Shown here in pieces: positions 35,065-42,784 of a DNA stretch of 64,000 nucleotides (positions are counted from its first letter, which is position 1; every line of letters starts with the position of its first letter). A program made the position numbers and the translations under genes. Location of the stretch: the NCBI GenBank assembly GCA_016213105.1, contig JACRBN010000003.1, forward strand, positions 88,685 to 152,684, written 5' to 3'. The notes under the pieces are model-generated. The model had not been told where the DNA came from, did not search any database, and saw nothing but the letters and a program-made list of their open reading frames with translations. The DNA is from Chloroflexota bacterium (GTDB taxonomy: Bacteria > Chloroflexota > Anaerolineae > Anaerolineales > Villigracilaceae).

Positions 35065-35865
35065 TCACTGATTACTGATTTCTTCCTTTCCCGACATCTG
35101 CACACCAATGGTGTTGAAACCAGAATCCACGTACAAAATCTCACCTGTGATGTGCCTGGAAAGATCGGATGCCAAAAAGACGGCCGAATTGCCCACATCC
35201 TCGATGGTGACGTTTTCACGCATGGGGGACATGTCCGCGAAGTGCTTGTACATGTCGCGGAAGCCGCCCACGCCCGCCGCCGCCAGGGTGCGGATCGGTC
35301 CCGCCGAGATGGCGTTGACGCGCATCTTCTGCGGGCCGAGGTCATAGGCCAGGTAGCGCGTGGACGATTCCAGCGCGGCCTTGGCGACGCCCATCACGTT
35401 GTAATGCGGCGCAACCTTGACCGAGCCGTAATAGGTCATGCACATCAGGGATGCGCCCGGGTTCAGATAAGGCAGGAAGGCATTGGCCAGCGCCACGAAC
35501 GAAAACACGCTGATGTCCATGGCGGTTTTGAAGCCCTCGCGGCTGGTTTGGTAATACGGCTTGCTCAACTCGTCGCGGCCTGCATAGGCAATTGAATGTA
35601 CCAGCACATCGATCTTGCCAAAATGCGCCGCAGCCTTCTCGGCCACCGTGGCGATCTGCTCATCGTCGGTCACGTCGCATTCCTCGACCCATTTGCAGTC
35701 CACCTGCTCGGCCAGCGGTTTGACGCGGCGCGCCAGCATCTCGCCCGCGTAGCTGATGCCCAGGTTCGCGCCCTCGCGCCTGAAGGCCTGCGTGATGCCC
35801 CAGGCAATCGAGCGTTCGTTGGCGAGCCCAAAAATTAAAGCGTTCTTTCCTTCCAGTAAACCCAT
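35065..35865 (-). CDS. fabI: Enoyl-[acyl-carrier-protein] reductase (NADH)
   Basis: Protein of 266 aa with GGAGGAGCT before the ATG at 35865. It has ALIFGLANERSIAWGI (NAD site typical of FabI), VHSIAYAGRDEL and the catalytic Tyr-x6-Lys in HYNVMGVAKAALESS. The ending LYVDSGFNTIGV is also typical. It catalyses the last reduction of each fatty-acid elongation cycle and is the target of triclosan-type inhibitors. It appears monocistronic, with a repeat element just upstream. Confidence 0.96.
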   Translation of the reverse strand: MGLLEGKNALIFGLANERSIAWGITQAFRREGANLGISYAGEMLARRVKPLAEQVDCKWVEECDVTDDEQIATVAEKAAAHFGKIDVLVHSIAYAGRDELSKPYYQTSREGFKTAMDISVFSFVALANAFLPYLNPGASLMCMTYYGSVKVAPHYNVMGVAKAALESSTRYLAYDLGPQKMRVNAISAGPIRTLAAAGVGGFRDMYKHFADMSPMRENVTIEDVGNSAVFLASDLSRHITGEILYVDSGFNTIGVQMSGKEEISNQ

Positions 35866-35882
35866 AGCTCCTCCGTTGGTTG

Positions 35883-35973
35883 CCGTCATTGCGAGAAGGC
35901 CGAAGGCCGACGAAGCAATCTCATTATTATTGTTACCTTGAGATTGCTTCGGGCTTCGCCCTCGCAATGACGG
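35883..35973. repeat. REP-like hairpin with CCGTCATTGCGAG arms
   Basis: CCGTCATTGCGAG (35883-35895) pairs with CTCGCAATGACGG (35961-35973). An inner pair CGAAGCAATCT (35911-35921) / AGATTGCTTCG (35941-35951) follows. It is the clearest member of the four-copy family and lies in the leader of fabI. Confidence 0.88.
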
Positions 35974-35975
35974 TA

Positions 35976-36551
35976 TCAAATCTTCCAGCCTTTGACTAGG
36001 AAACGCCACGGCTTCGACAGCCACGGCTCTGGCGTATTATTTAAACCCACTCTCGGCCTAATCGTCACGGCCGAATCTGGGACGTCCACCCCCGCTTCGA
36101 TCCACAAGCCCGAGCCTGCCTCCGTTAAATCGACCGTGTTCAGCGCCTTGTCGATGCCAAGCGCCTGGCAGAGCTTGCCTGGCCCGAAGGTGTCACGTCC
36201 GCCCCTGCGCGCGGACATGATCTCCACACCCTCGACGGGCCAGATGGCGCGGATCAGCACCGCGGCGGGGAAGCCCCCGCGCTCGGTGACGGCGTTCAGC
36301 ATCCAATGGTTGCCGTAGGTGAAATACACGTAGGCGTGTCCAGGCGGACCGTACATGGGCGCGGTGCGCGGCGTGAGTCCTGCCCTGGCGTGACAGGCCA
36401 GATCCTCCTCGCCGATGTACCCCTCCGTTTCGGTAATGAGGCCGACGAGCTGCTGCCCATCCAAAATCCGCACCAGCCGCGCGCCGATCAATTCACGGGC
36501 GACGGTCAGGGTGGGGCGGTTGTAAAAGTTATGAGGAAGTAGCTTTGACAT
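35976..36551 (-). CDS. 3-methyladenine DNA glycosylase (AAG/MPG type)
   Basis: Protein of 191 aa. FYNRPTLTVARELIGARLVR, ITETEGYIGEEDLACHA (catalytic Glu), GHAYVYFTYGNHWMLN and the end RPRVGLNNTPEPWLSKPWRF identify the alkyladenine glycosylase family. It excises alkylated purines in base-excision repair. The start at 36551 lies inside the end of the upstream membrane-protein gene (23-bp overlap) and has no ribosome site, so coupling is likely. Confidence 0.93.
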   Translation of the reverse strand: MSKLLPHNFYNRPTLTVARELIGARLVRILDGQQLVGLITETEGYIGEEDLACHARAGLTPRTAPMYGPPGHAYVYFTYGNHWMLNAVTERGGFPAAVLIRAIWPVEGVEIMSARRGGRDTFGPGKLCQALGIDKALNTVDLTEAGSGLWIEAGVDVPDSAVTIRPRVGLNNTPEPWLSKPWRFLVKGWKI

Positions 36552-37068
36552 ACGAATAAAACTGATTATAGAGACTGTTTCCGACGAAAATACCTGCCAC
36601 AAGACAGATGATGCTTGGATACAGCAATAATAGATCGATTTGAACGAACAAATTCAGGCCCAGATGAAGACCAAGACTCAAAAAGCCCGGGTATCCCCAA
36701 TGCATATGGATGCCAACGAGCGTTGCAATGTAATAAAATAAAAGTGGTGAGATGAAGAATGTGCAAATTAACTCACAAATGGCAAGGAAATTCATCTTGG
36801 TAGGTTTGATCTTCAATAAAATAAAAGTAAATATAGCTGAAATTATCCCTCCAAATATGGTTGGGATAATAAGCCACACAGAAGAAAAATATAGTAGTGT
36901 TGAAAGTGTCTCTCGGAGGGATTTGAGCGTAAATATAAAAATAATGGATGGGTTATAAACTGGAAGGTACGTCTCGATACTTATCAAAAAAATGATGGCA
37001 TAAAGAAGGGATAACATAAGTCCTGTGAGTGCTCCAATTTTTGCACTTTTGATGATCGCATTTCTCAA
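36529..37068 (-). CDS. AT-rich five-helix membrane protein of unknown family
   Basis: Protein of 179 aa with about five hydrophobic helices and no recognised motif. The start is a TTG at 37068, 9 bp after AGGAGG; the nearby ATG is out of frame. The gene is visibly AT-richer than both neighbours, with Ile, Phe and Tyr codons ending in A or T, which suggests recent acquisition. Its 3' end overlaps the glycosylase gene by 23 bp. Confidence 0.75.
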   Translation of the reverse strand: MRNAIIKSAKIGALTGLMLSLLYAIIFLISIETYLPVYNPSIIFIFTLKSLRETLSTLLYFSSVWLIIPTIFGGIISAIFTFILLKIKPTKMNFLAICELICTFFISPLLFYYIATLVGIHMHWGYPGFLSLGLHLGLNLFVQIDLLLLYPSIICLVAGIFVGNSLYNQFYSYVKATSS

Positions 37069-37089
37069 ACTTAAGTTCCTCCTATAAAC

Positions 37090-38013
37090 TTATTTAAACC
37101 GCGAATCCCGCTGCAAGGTCAACCTCAACCCCTCTTCCAACTTGATCGACGGCTGGAAGCGCAGTTTTTCCTGGGCCAGTTTCAAGTCCGCGCACATGCG
37201 CGAGACGCCACCCGAGGTCTGGGCGTTGTGCACCACGTTGGATTTGCTGCCTGTCACGTTAATGACCTGTTTGATCAAGTCGTTGACGCTGGTCTCGCGC
37301 CCCGAGCCGACATTGACGACCAGCCCGTTGACGCTGGGCGCGGTCGAGGCGGCGACCATCGCGCTGACCACGTCGTCCACGTAGATGTAGTCGCGGGTTT
37401 GGGATCCGTCCCCGTGCGCCACCAGCGTCCCGCCGCGCAGGGCCTGTTTCAGGTAATGCGGCACCACGGGCGGATGCGAGGCGGGCAGATGCTGTCCAGG
37501 CCCATAGGCGTTGAAAATCCGCAGGCTGACCGTCTCGATGTTCCACAAATTGCCGATCGTGCGCACGTAGTATTCCGCCGCCAGCTTCGAGACGGCGTAT
37601 GGCGAGCGTGGATAAGGAGTACAGGTCTCGTTCAGCGGCTGTTCGCCCAGGTCGCCGTAGACTGCCCCCGAGGAGGCCAGGACGACGCGCCGCACGCCCA
37701 CATCCCGTATGGCCTCCATCAGGGAGACGGTCCCGCCCACGTTCGAGGCGTTGTAGTCGCGCGGGTACAGCACCGACTCGGGCACCGAGACGCGCGCTGC
37801 CAGGTGGTAGACCACGTCCACATCCTGGAGCAGTGTCCACAGCTTGGGGCGGTCGTTCACGTCCCCGCGTGTGAAATGCACGTCGGGCGAGAGCGCCTGG
37901 GGATTGCCCGTCGAGAGGTCATCCAGTCCGCGCACCTGGTGTCCCTCGCGGGCAAGCTGGTTGGCAAGCGAAGAGCCGAGGAAACCCGCGGCTCCCGTGA
38001 TAAGAAAATTCAT
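37090..38013 (-). CDS. NAD-dependent sugar-nucleotide epimerase/dehydratase
   Basis: Protein of 307 aa, extended SDR family. It has TGAAGFLGSSLANQL (NAD site), RGLDDLSTGN, LASSGAVYGD and the catalytic Tyr-x3-Lys in SPYAVSKLAAEYY. Length and motifs fit UDP-glucose 4-epimerase-like enzymes of surface-glycan synthesis; the exact sugar is not decided. It stands alone between the AT-rich gene and the cytochrome region. Confidence 0.92.
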   Translation of the reverse strand: MNFLITGAAGFLGSSLANQLAREGHQVRGLDDLSTGNPQALSPDVHFTRGDVNDRPKLWTLLQDVDVVYHLAARVSVPESVLYPRDYNASNVGGTVSLMEAIRDVGVRRVVLASSGAVYGDLGEQPLNETCTPYPRSPYAVSKLAAEYYVRTIGNLWNIETVSLRIFNAYGPGQHLPASHPPVVPHYLKQALRGGTLVAHGDGSQTRDYIYVDDVVSAMVAASTAPSVNGLVVNVGSGRETSVNDLIKQVINVTGSKSNVVHNAQTSGGVSRMCADLKLAQEKLRFQPSIKLEEGLRLTLQRDSRFK

Positions 38014-38213
38014 ACTGGGATTATAGCATTAAGGATTTTGGCGCATCGGTAACTGAAATGCAGGTGACTGTCATCTGGATGCGCAAAACGTACACAGGAG
38101 CCGTGACTGTTGGGTTCAAGCTGGCAAGACTCTCTTCCCCCCGTAACTTTTCGGATGTTTTTTCGACTATATGAGAAAGGCCCCTCTGTTCCGCACACCC
38201 AACAGGAGAATGT

Positions 38214-39968
38214 ATGAAAAGCAGAAAAAATATACTACGTTTTGGCCTTCTCGTCCTGGCAATCCTTTTGATTGGCGGGGTGGCTGGCAGTACGGCCCAT
38301 CCAGCTGTCGCCGCCGCCGGCACCTACAAGATTCTCGCCTGGAACGATCTCGGCATGCATTGTTACAACCGTGATTTTTCCGATCTGGCCGTCCTGCCGC
38401 CCTATAACACGCTTTGGGTGCAGGTGGTCAAGGAAGGCGACCCGCCGCAACTGGTGACGAGCGGCATCACGGTCGAATATTTCTACGCCGATAATACCTA
38501 TTCGGTCGGCAAGACCAACTTCTGGTCCTACTCCAAGGATTTGTTTGGAGCCGACCTGCCGCCCAATGTGGGATTGAAGGGCAAGGGTCTCTCCGGGACG
38601 ATGGACCTGGATGTGGACCACTACGTGGCGGAGGGGATTCCCGTGACCGAATTCAGCGACAGCGCCCCGTCGGTCAGCCAGCCCTACCAGCTTGCCACCG
38701 TTATCGTGAAGGACTCTGCCAGCGGAGATACCCTTGCCACCACCCAGGTGGTAACTCCCGTTTCATCGGAAATGCGCTGCGACAACTGCCACGGCGACAA
38801 CGGCGAAGCCAGCCCCGAGAATCCTACGGGCAAGGTCGAGACCAACATACTCCAGTTGCACGACGAGGAGAACGGCACCGACCTGATGAATAGCCGGCCC
38901 GTGCTGTGCGCCAACTGTCACGGCTCGAACGCGCTGGGCATGCCGGGTAACCCGAACCTGCCGAACCTGTCCAAGGCCATGCACGATAAACACTCGGACG
39001 AGGTCAGCAACACCCTGGACGGCTGTTACAATTGCCACCCCGGGCCTGAGACGAAGTGCCTGCGCGACGTCATGTCCACCAAACACAACATGGACTGCGT
39101 CGATTGTCATGGGGGGATGACCACGGTCAAGAATAACCCGAATCCCTGGTTGAACGAGCCGCGCTGCGACACTTGCCACGACAGCGGAGAATACAACCAG
39201 AACCATCCGCTGTATCGCTTCTCGACCGAACATGCTGGCCTGTACTGCGAGGCCTGTCACGACAGCACCCACGCCATCGCACCCAGCCGCGAAGCCAACG
39301 ACAGCCTCAAATTCATTGCCCTGCAGGGCAAAAACGGCCCCATCGATCAGTGCCAGGTGTGCCACACCACCACCCCGACAACGGGGAGCGGCCCGCACGG
39401 TTTGACCACTTCGGGTCCCATCTTCGAGGATGTGGGCACGACCTACTGGGCGCGGAACTGGATCGAGAGGTTGTACAAGGATGGCGTGACGGGCGGCTGC
39501 GCTGCAGCCCCGCTGAAGTATTGCCCGGAAAGCGTTGTCACCCGCGCGCAAATGGCGGTCTTCATCGAACGCAGTATGAAAGGCTCCACCTATACGCCGC
39601 CAGTGGTGCCGATCACCTTTGGTGATACTTCGGGCCATTGGGCGCAGTACTGGATCGAGGCGCTGGCCGCCGACAGCATCACGGGCGGATGTGGGAATGG
39701 AAATTTCTGTCCCCAAGCTCCCGTCGATCGCGCACAGATGGCGGTTTTCCTGCTGCGCGCCCTGCACGGCCCGACGTATGTGCCACCCACCGCGAAGGGA
39801 ACCGTGTTTACGGATGTATCTGTAAATCACTGGGCCGCCGCCTGGATCGAGCAATTGGCGGCCGAGGGCATCACCGGCGGCTGCGGTGGCGGGAAATTCT
39901 GCCCTGCCACGCCCGTCAGTCGCGCACAAATGGCTGTTTTCCTGGTGGGAGCGTTCAACCTCCCGTAA
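38214..39968 (+). CDS. Seven-haem c-type cytochrome with three SLH domains
   Basis: Protein of 584 aa with ACAGGAGA upstream. A signal peptide ends near AHPAVAAA (residue 35). Residues 36-185 form a beta-rich domain opening with the conserved WNDLGMHC. Seven CxxCH haem sites follow: CDNCH, CANCH, CYNCH, CVDCH, CDTCH, CEACH and CQVCH (about residues 190-390). The last 190 residues are three SLH repeats, each with RAQMAVF. SLH domains bind the cell wall or S-layer, so the haems would be held at the surface. Extracellular electron transfer is inference. Promoter not clear; terminator at 39983. Confidence 0.94.
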   Translation: MKSRKNILRFGLLVLAILLIGGVAGSTAHPAVAAAGTYKILAWNDLGMHCYNRDFSDLAVLPPYNTLWVQVVKEGDPPQLVTSGITVEYFYADNTYSVGKTNFWSYSKDLFGADLPPNVGLKGKGLSGTMDLDVDHYVAEGIPVTEFSDSAPSVSQPYQLATVIVKDSASGDTLATTQVVTPVSSEMRCDNCHGDNGEASPENPTGKVETNILQLHDEENGTDLMNSRPVLCANCHGSNALGMPGNPNLPNLSKAMHDKHSDEVSNTLDGCYNCHPGPETKCLRDVMSTKHNMDCVDCHGGMTTVKNNPNPWLNEPRCDTCHDSGEYNQNHPLYRFSTEHAGLYCEACHDSTHAIAPSREANDSLKFIALQGKNGPIDQCQVCHTTTPTTGSGPHGLTTSGPIFEDVGTTYWARNWIERLYKDGVTGGCAAAPLKYCPESVVTRAQMAVFIERSMKGSTYTPPVVPITFGDTSGHWAQYWIEALAADSITGGCGNGNFCPQAPVDRAQMAVFLLRALHGPTYVPPTAKGTVFTDVSVNHWAAAWIEQLAAEGITGGCGGGKFCPATPVSRAQMAVFLVGAFNLP

Positions 39969-39982
39969 CCTGGGAGTGAATC

Positions 39983-40017
39983 AAAGGGGCCCGCGTCTCT
40001 TTCGCCGGGCCCCTTTT
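39983..40017 (+). terminator. Intrinsic terminator of the cytochrome gene
   Basis: Stem AAAGGGGCCCG / CGGGCCCCTTT followed by T residues, 15 bp after the stop. The stretch from 40018 to 40308 after it has no gene or clear hairpin. Confidence 0.85.
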
Positions 40018-40308
40018 GTATTTAACTTCACCATGAGAACATCGGGGGTCTGTCAAGACGTCAACGCTCTCCAGCGAGACACTTGCGGACATCTATTTCC
40101 CGGGCCGTTTTATCCAAAAAATGACTCGAATCACGCCACCTTTGGTTTATTTGGGGCATGGCGCGGGAGAAAGCCTCCCATATTGGCTGATTTGTCTCCG
40201 TATGTATGGCAGGATGACGTGGAAATGCAGGTTCGGCTCCCGCAGACACGGAGAAAGCAAATAAATCGTTATAAAGTCCTTCACGGGCACACTTTCGCCT
40301 GTTTTTGG

Positions 40309-40480
40309 TTGACCAATCATGACATATGTGATATTCTTGGACGCATAGGATAACAGTAAGTTCACGTTGGTACGGGAACACCGCGGCTCACCGTTATATC
40401 TGAGCCGTTTTGTTTTTCCTCCGATGGAACCAAACAGAACACCTACCAATTTCTTCATTTTGCCAAAGGAGGCAAAAACA
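40309..40480 (+). promoter_or_regulatory. Promoter and structured leader of cold-shock gene 1
   Basis: TTGACC (40309-40314), 17 bp, TATTCT (40332-40337). The leader of about 140 nt has a terminator-like hairpin: CGGCTCA (40384-40390) / TGAGCCG (40401-40407), then TTTTGTTTTT. GTTTTTCCTCC (40412-40422) can pair with the ribosome site GGAGG plus AAAAAC (40468-40479), with one bulged C. The two structures share the T run, so only one can form at a time. A nearly identical leader precedes the second gene. Control by temperature is inference. Confidence 0.7.
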
Positions 40481-40693
40481 ATGTCTGAACGTATCATCGG
40501 CACCGTTAAGTGGTTCAATGGCGACAAGGGCTATGGCTTCATCGCTCGCGAAGGCGGCGCGGACGTCTTCGTCCACTTCTCCGCCATTCAGGGCAACGGA
40601 TACCGCAGCCTGCAGGAAGGCCAGAAGGTCGAGTTCGTCGTCGAGAAGGGCCCCAAGGGTCCCCAGGCGGCCAACGTCACTGTTTTGAGCTAA
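40481..40693 (+). CDS. Cold-shock domain protein, copy 1
   Basis: Protein of 70 aa, a full single cold-shock domain. It has [15 protein letters not shown] (RNP1) and DVFVHFSAI (RNP2). AAAGGAGG precedes the ATG. It binds single-stranded nucleic acid and melts RNA structure. Only a few residues differ from copy 2 at 40980 (for example Tyr for Phe in RNP1). It carries its own promoter and terminator. Confidence 0.96.
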   Translation: MSERIIGTVKWFNGDKGYGFIAREGGADVFVHFSAIQGNGYRSLQEGQKVEFVVEKGPKGPQAANVTVLS

Positions 40694-40701
40694 CCCAACC
40701 C

Positions 40702-40736
40702 AAAGAGCCTGATGTGAAAACATCAGGCTCTTTTTT
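40702..40736 (+). terminator. Intrinsic terminator of cold-shock gene 1
   Basis: Stem AAAGAGCCTGATG / CATCAGGCTCTTT with TTTT following. A near copy lies at 41201. Confidence 0.9.
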
Positions 40737-40802
40737 GATTCCCAGGCAAACGCTGGCTCCTGGTGTTGTGAAACCAAATTCGGAATTGCCCCTGTTTTTT
40801 TG

Positions 40803-40979
40803 TTGACCAATCATGATATATGTGATATTCTTAGGCGCGTAGGATAACAGTTAGTTACGTTGGTAAAAGAACAACCACGGCTCACGGTTATATCCATGAG
40901 CCGTTTTGTTTTTCCTCCGATGGAACCAAACAGAACACCTAACAAATTTCTTTTCATTTTGCCAAAGGAGGCAAAAACA
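40803..40979 (+). promoter_or_regulatory. Promoter and structured leader of cold-shock gene 2
   Basis: TTGACC (40803-40808), 17 bp, TATTCT (40826-40831). The hairpin ACGGCTCA (40877-40884) / TGAGCCGT (40897-40904) ends in TTTTGTTTTT. GTTTTTCCTCC (40908-40918) can pair with GGAGG-C-AAAAAC (40967-40978). Stem, T run and anti-ribosome-site are kept while the loop and flanks vary, which argues for function. Confidence 0.72.
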
Positions 40980-41192
40980 ATGTCTGAACGTATCACTGGT
41001 ACCGTCAAATGGTTCAATGGCGATAAGGGCTTCGGCTTCATCGCTCGTGAAGGTGGCGCGGACGTTTTCGTCCATTTCTCCGCCATTCAGGGCGACGGGT
41101 TCCGCAACCTGCAGGAAGGCCAGAAGGTCGAGTTCGTCGTCGAGAAGGGCCCCAAGGGTCCCCAGGCGGCCAACGTCACCGTTTTGAGCTAG
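40980..41192 (+). CDS. Cold-shock domain protein, copy 2
   Basis: Protein of 70 aa with [15 protein letters not shown] and DVFVHFSAI. It is a tandem duplicate of the preceding gene including its leader and terminator. The coding sequences differ mainly at third positions and a handful of residues, so both are probably active. Expression is expected to be set by the shared leader structure. Confidence 0.96.
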   Translation: MSERITGTVKWFNGDKGFGFIAREGGADVFVHFSAIQGDGFRNLQEGQKVEFVVEKGPKGPQAANVTVLS

Positions 41193-41200
41193 TCCAAACG

Positions 41201-41235
41201 AAAGAGCCTGATGTGAAAACGTCAGGCTCTTTTTT
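41201..41235 (+). terminator. Intrinsic terminator of cold-shock gene 2
   Basis: AAAGAGCCTGA / TCAGGCTCTTT with TTTTT following; duplicate of the terminator at 40702. Confidence 0.9.
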
Positions 41236-41272
41236 GATTCCTTAACCAAATCCCAGTCAGCGGCGGGGAGCT

Positions 41273-41857
41273 TTATTCCTCGATGGCCTGGTGGCGGGCG
41301 ACGAAGATGGCTGCGGCCAGGCCCAGGCGGCGGTCGAGGAGCCCGGTGGGGGCCATGCTGAAATCGATGTTCAGTTCATAGCCGATCATTTTCGACTTTT
41401 GACGCAGTTCCCCGACCAAGGTTTCCCCCACGGCAATATCCAGTTTCTGCGGCAGCGCGTTCTCCAGCACCTCACGCAAGACGGCCTGACCCGTGCTCTT
41501 TTCGAACACCTTGCCGATGGGCTTGTCGTCGGCGTCTGTGATGGTCCAGGCATCCTTGATGACCTCGGACAGGTCATCGACGGCCATGCCGAACCCGCCG
41601 ATCTTTTGGCCGCTCTCGGCGTCGATCACATCCATTTCCACGTCATCGATTTTGCTGGTCTGGAGCTTGAGAATTTCCTGCTTCTTCCTCTCATCCGCGT
41701 AGACGTGGACGATGGTCATCAGTGGAATCCATTTTAACTGTTCCTCGATGAAGAGCAGGGGAGTGTCATTGTCGAGGCCAAAGAGGCGATATTTCCCGCC
41801 AATCGAAAGCCCCTGCCGCTTGAGCACATAGCCGGTGAATGAAAAAACAGTATGCAT
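41273..41857 (-). CDS. LURP-one/scramblase-like beta-barrel protein
   Basis: Protein of 194 aa with GAAGGAGACC before the ATG at 41857. It has a beta-rich fold with YRLFGLDNDTPLLFIEEQ, TWTITDADDKPIGKVFEKS and a C-terminal MIGYELNIDFS followed by a hydrophobic helix LGLAAAIFVA. This pattern resembles the LURP-one-related / phospholipid scramblase superfamily. Lipid interaction is possible. The assignment is from pattern only. Confidence 0.6.
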   Translation of the reverse strand: MHTVFSFTGYVLKRQGLSIGGKYRLFGLDNDTPLLFIEEQLKWIPLMTIVHVYADERKKQEILKLQTSKIDDVEMDVIDAESGQKIGGFGMAVDDLSEVIKDAWTITDADDKPIGKVFEKSTGQAVLREVLENALPQKLDIAVGETLVGELRQKSKMIGYELNIDFSMAPTGLLDRRLGLAAAIFVARHQAIEE

Positions 41858-42000
41858 GTGGGTCTCCTTCCAGAGTCCAGGTTGGATTGCGCCCTTCAGG
41901 GGCAACCGCTGTGGGAATTATACCCAGCGCGGTCACGAATTCCGCCTTTTCGAATCAGGGAAAGCGTGATGGGTGACCAAACGAAATCAAAACCCGCCTC

Positions 42001-42660
42001 CTACAGAGACGGGTTGAAGGCCTGTTGATCGCCGTTGATTTGACTTTGGGCGCGGGATAGTTCCAGTTGTCGCCCTGCCTCGGCCAGCCGGTGCGAGCAG
42101 CCCTCCCAGATTTCCTGTGGATAGATGATCTCGTTCGTGCCGGGCAGTTGCTCCATGGCGAGACCGGTGTTCAGGTTGATGCCGACCTGCTGGTAGGCCT
42201 TGTACATCAACTGGCTGCAATAAAAGGCCTGGTCCGTTTCGGCGTTGAGGAAGTTCAGGTTGTAGAACTTGCCGACCTGGGCGAGGGCATAGCCCGCGAC
42301 GACGAGCCGCAAGCGCTCCTCTTCCTCCTCCGATAGCTGCCGCCCTTCGAGCGGGGAGGCCACGCCGTAGAAGGTGTCGAACAGCAGGCCACGCTCGCGC
42401 GCCATCCGTTCGGTATCCCAGATCATACCCGGGACATCGAAGGTGATCACGCCGCGCGAGCCCGCCTCCACACAGCGCCCCGCGGGACCGACGTACATGA
42501 CCACGTGATCCACGTCACCGGGCACCAGCCGTCCCACCAGGCGCCAGAATTCACCGGGCAGGATGTCGGGTTTGCCGTTCATGGTGCAGATGATGTCGCC
42601 TGTCTGCACGGTCAGGCCTTCGATCTCAAACGTATGGATCATATTTTTCACCGTACTCAT
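42001..42660 (-). CDS. YiiX/YebB-like NlpC/P60 hydrolase
   Basis: Protein of 219 aa. VQTGDIICTM, the histidine block PGDVDHVVMYVG and the cysteine in AFYCSQLMYKAY follow the permuted NlpC/P60 order (His before Cys) of the YiiX/YebB group, which act on lipids or amide bonds. No signal peptide, so cytoplasmic. A terminator-like dyad (AACCCG / CGGGTT) at 41993-42017 overlaps its 3' end. Confidence 0.8.
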   Translation of the reverse strand: MSTVKNMIHTFEIEGLTVQTGDIICTMNGKPDILPGEFWRLVGRLVPGDVDHVVMYVGPAGRCVEAGSRGVITFDVPGMIWDTERMARERGLLFDTFYGVASPLEGRQLSEEEEERLRLVVAGYALAQVGKFYNLNFLNAETDQAFYCSQLMYKAYQQVGINLNTGLAMEQLPGTNEIIYPQEIWEGCSHRLAEAGRQLELSRAQSQINGDQQAFNPSL

Positions 42661-42734
42661 TATACGGAAAAAATGGGAATTTGTTTCATGAAATTGTCAA
42701 ACCTCGGGAGACGTTTGAATCCAACGAGAAACCC

Positions 42735-42762
42735 GCCTCGGTTGAGACGGGTTTCCAATTAC
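42735..42762. terminator. Hairpin downstream of the DEAD-box gene
   Basis: GAAACCCGCCTCGG / GAGACGGGTTTC dyad, 23 bp beyond the helicase stop on the minus strand. It resembles the dyad at 41993. Confidence 0.6.
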
Positions 42763-42784
42763 CAATCAGGCGGGACGACCGCTC

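Noticed and set aside
40309..41235. Near-identical repeated blocks that could suggest a CRISPR array or transposon
   Set aside because: The blocks are complete promoter-leader-gene-terminator copies of a cold-shock gene, with no spacer structure; a tandem duplication explains them.
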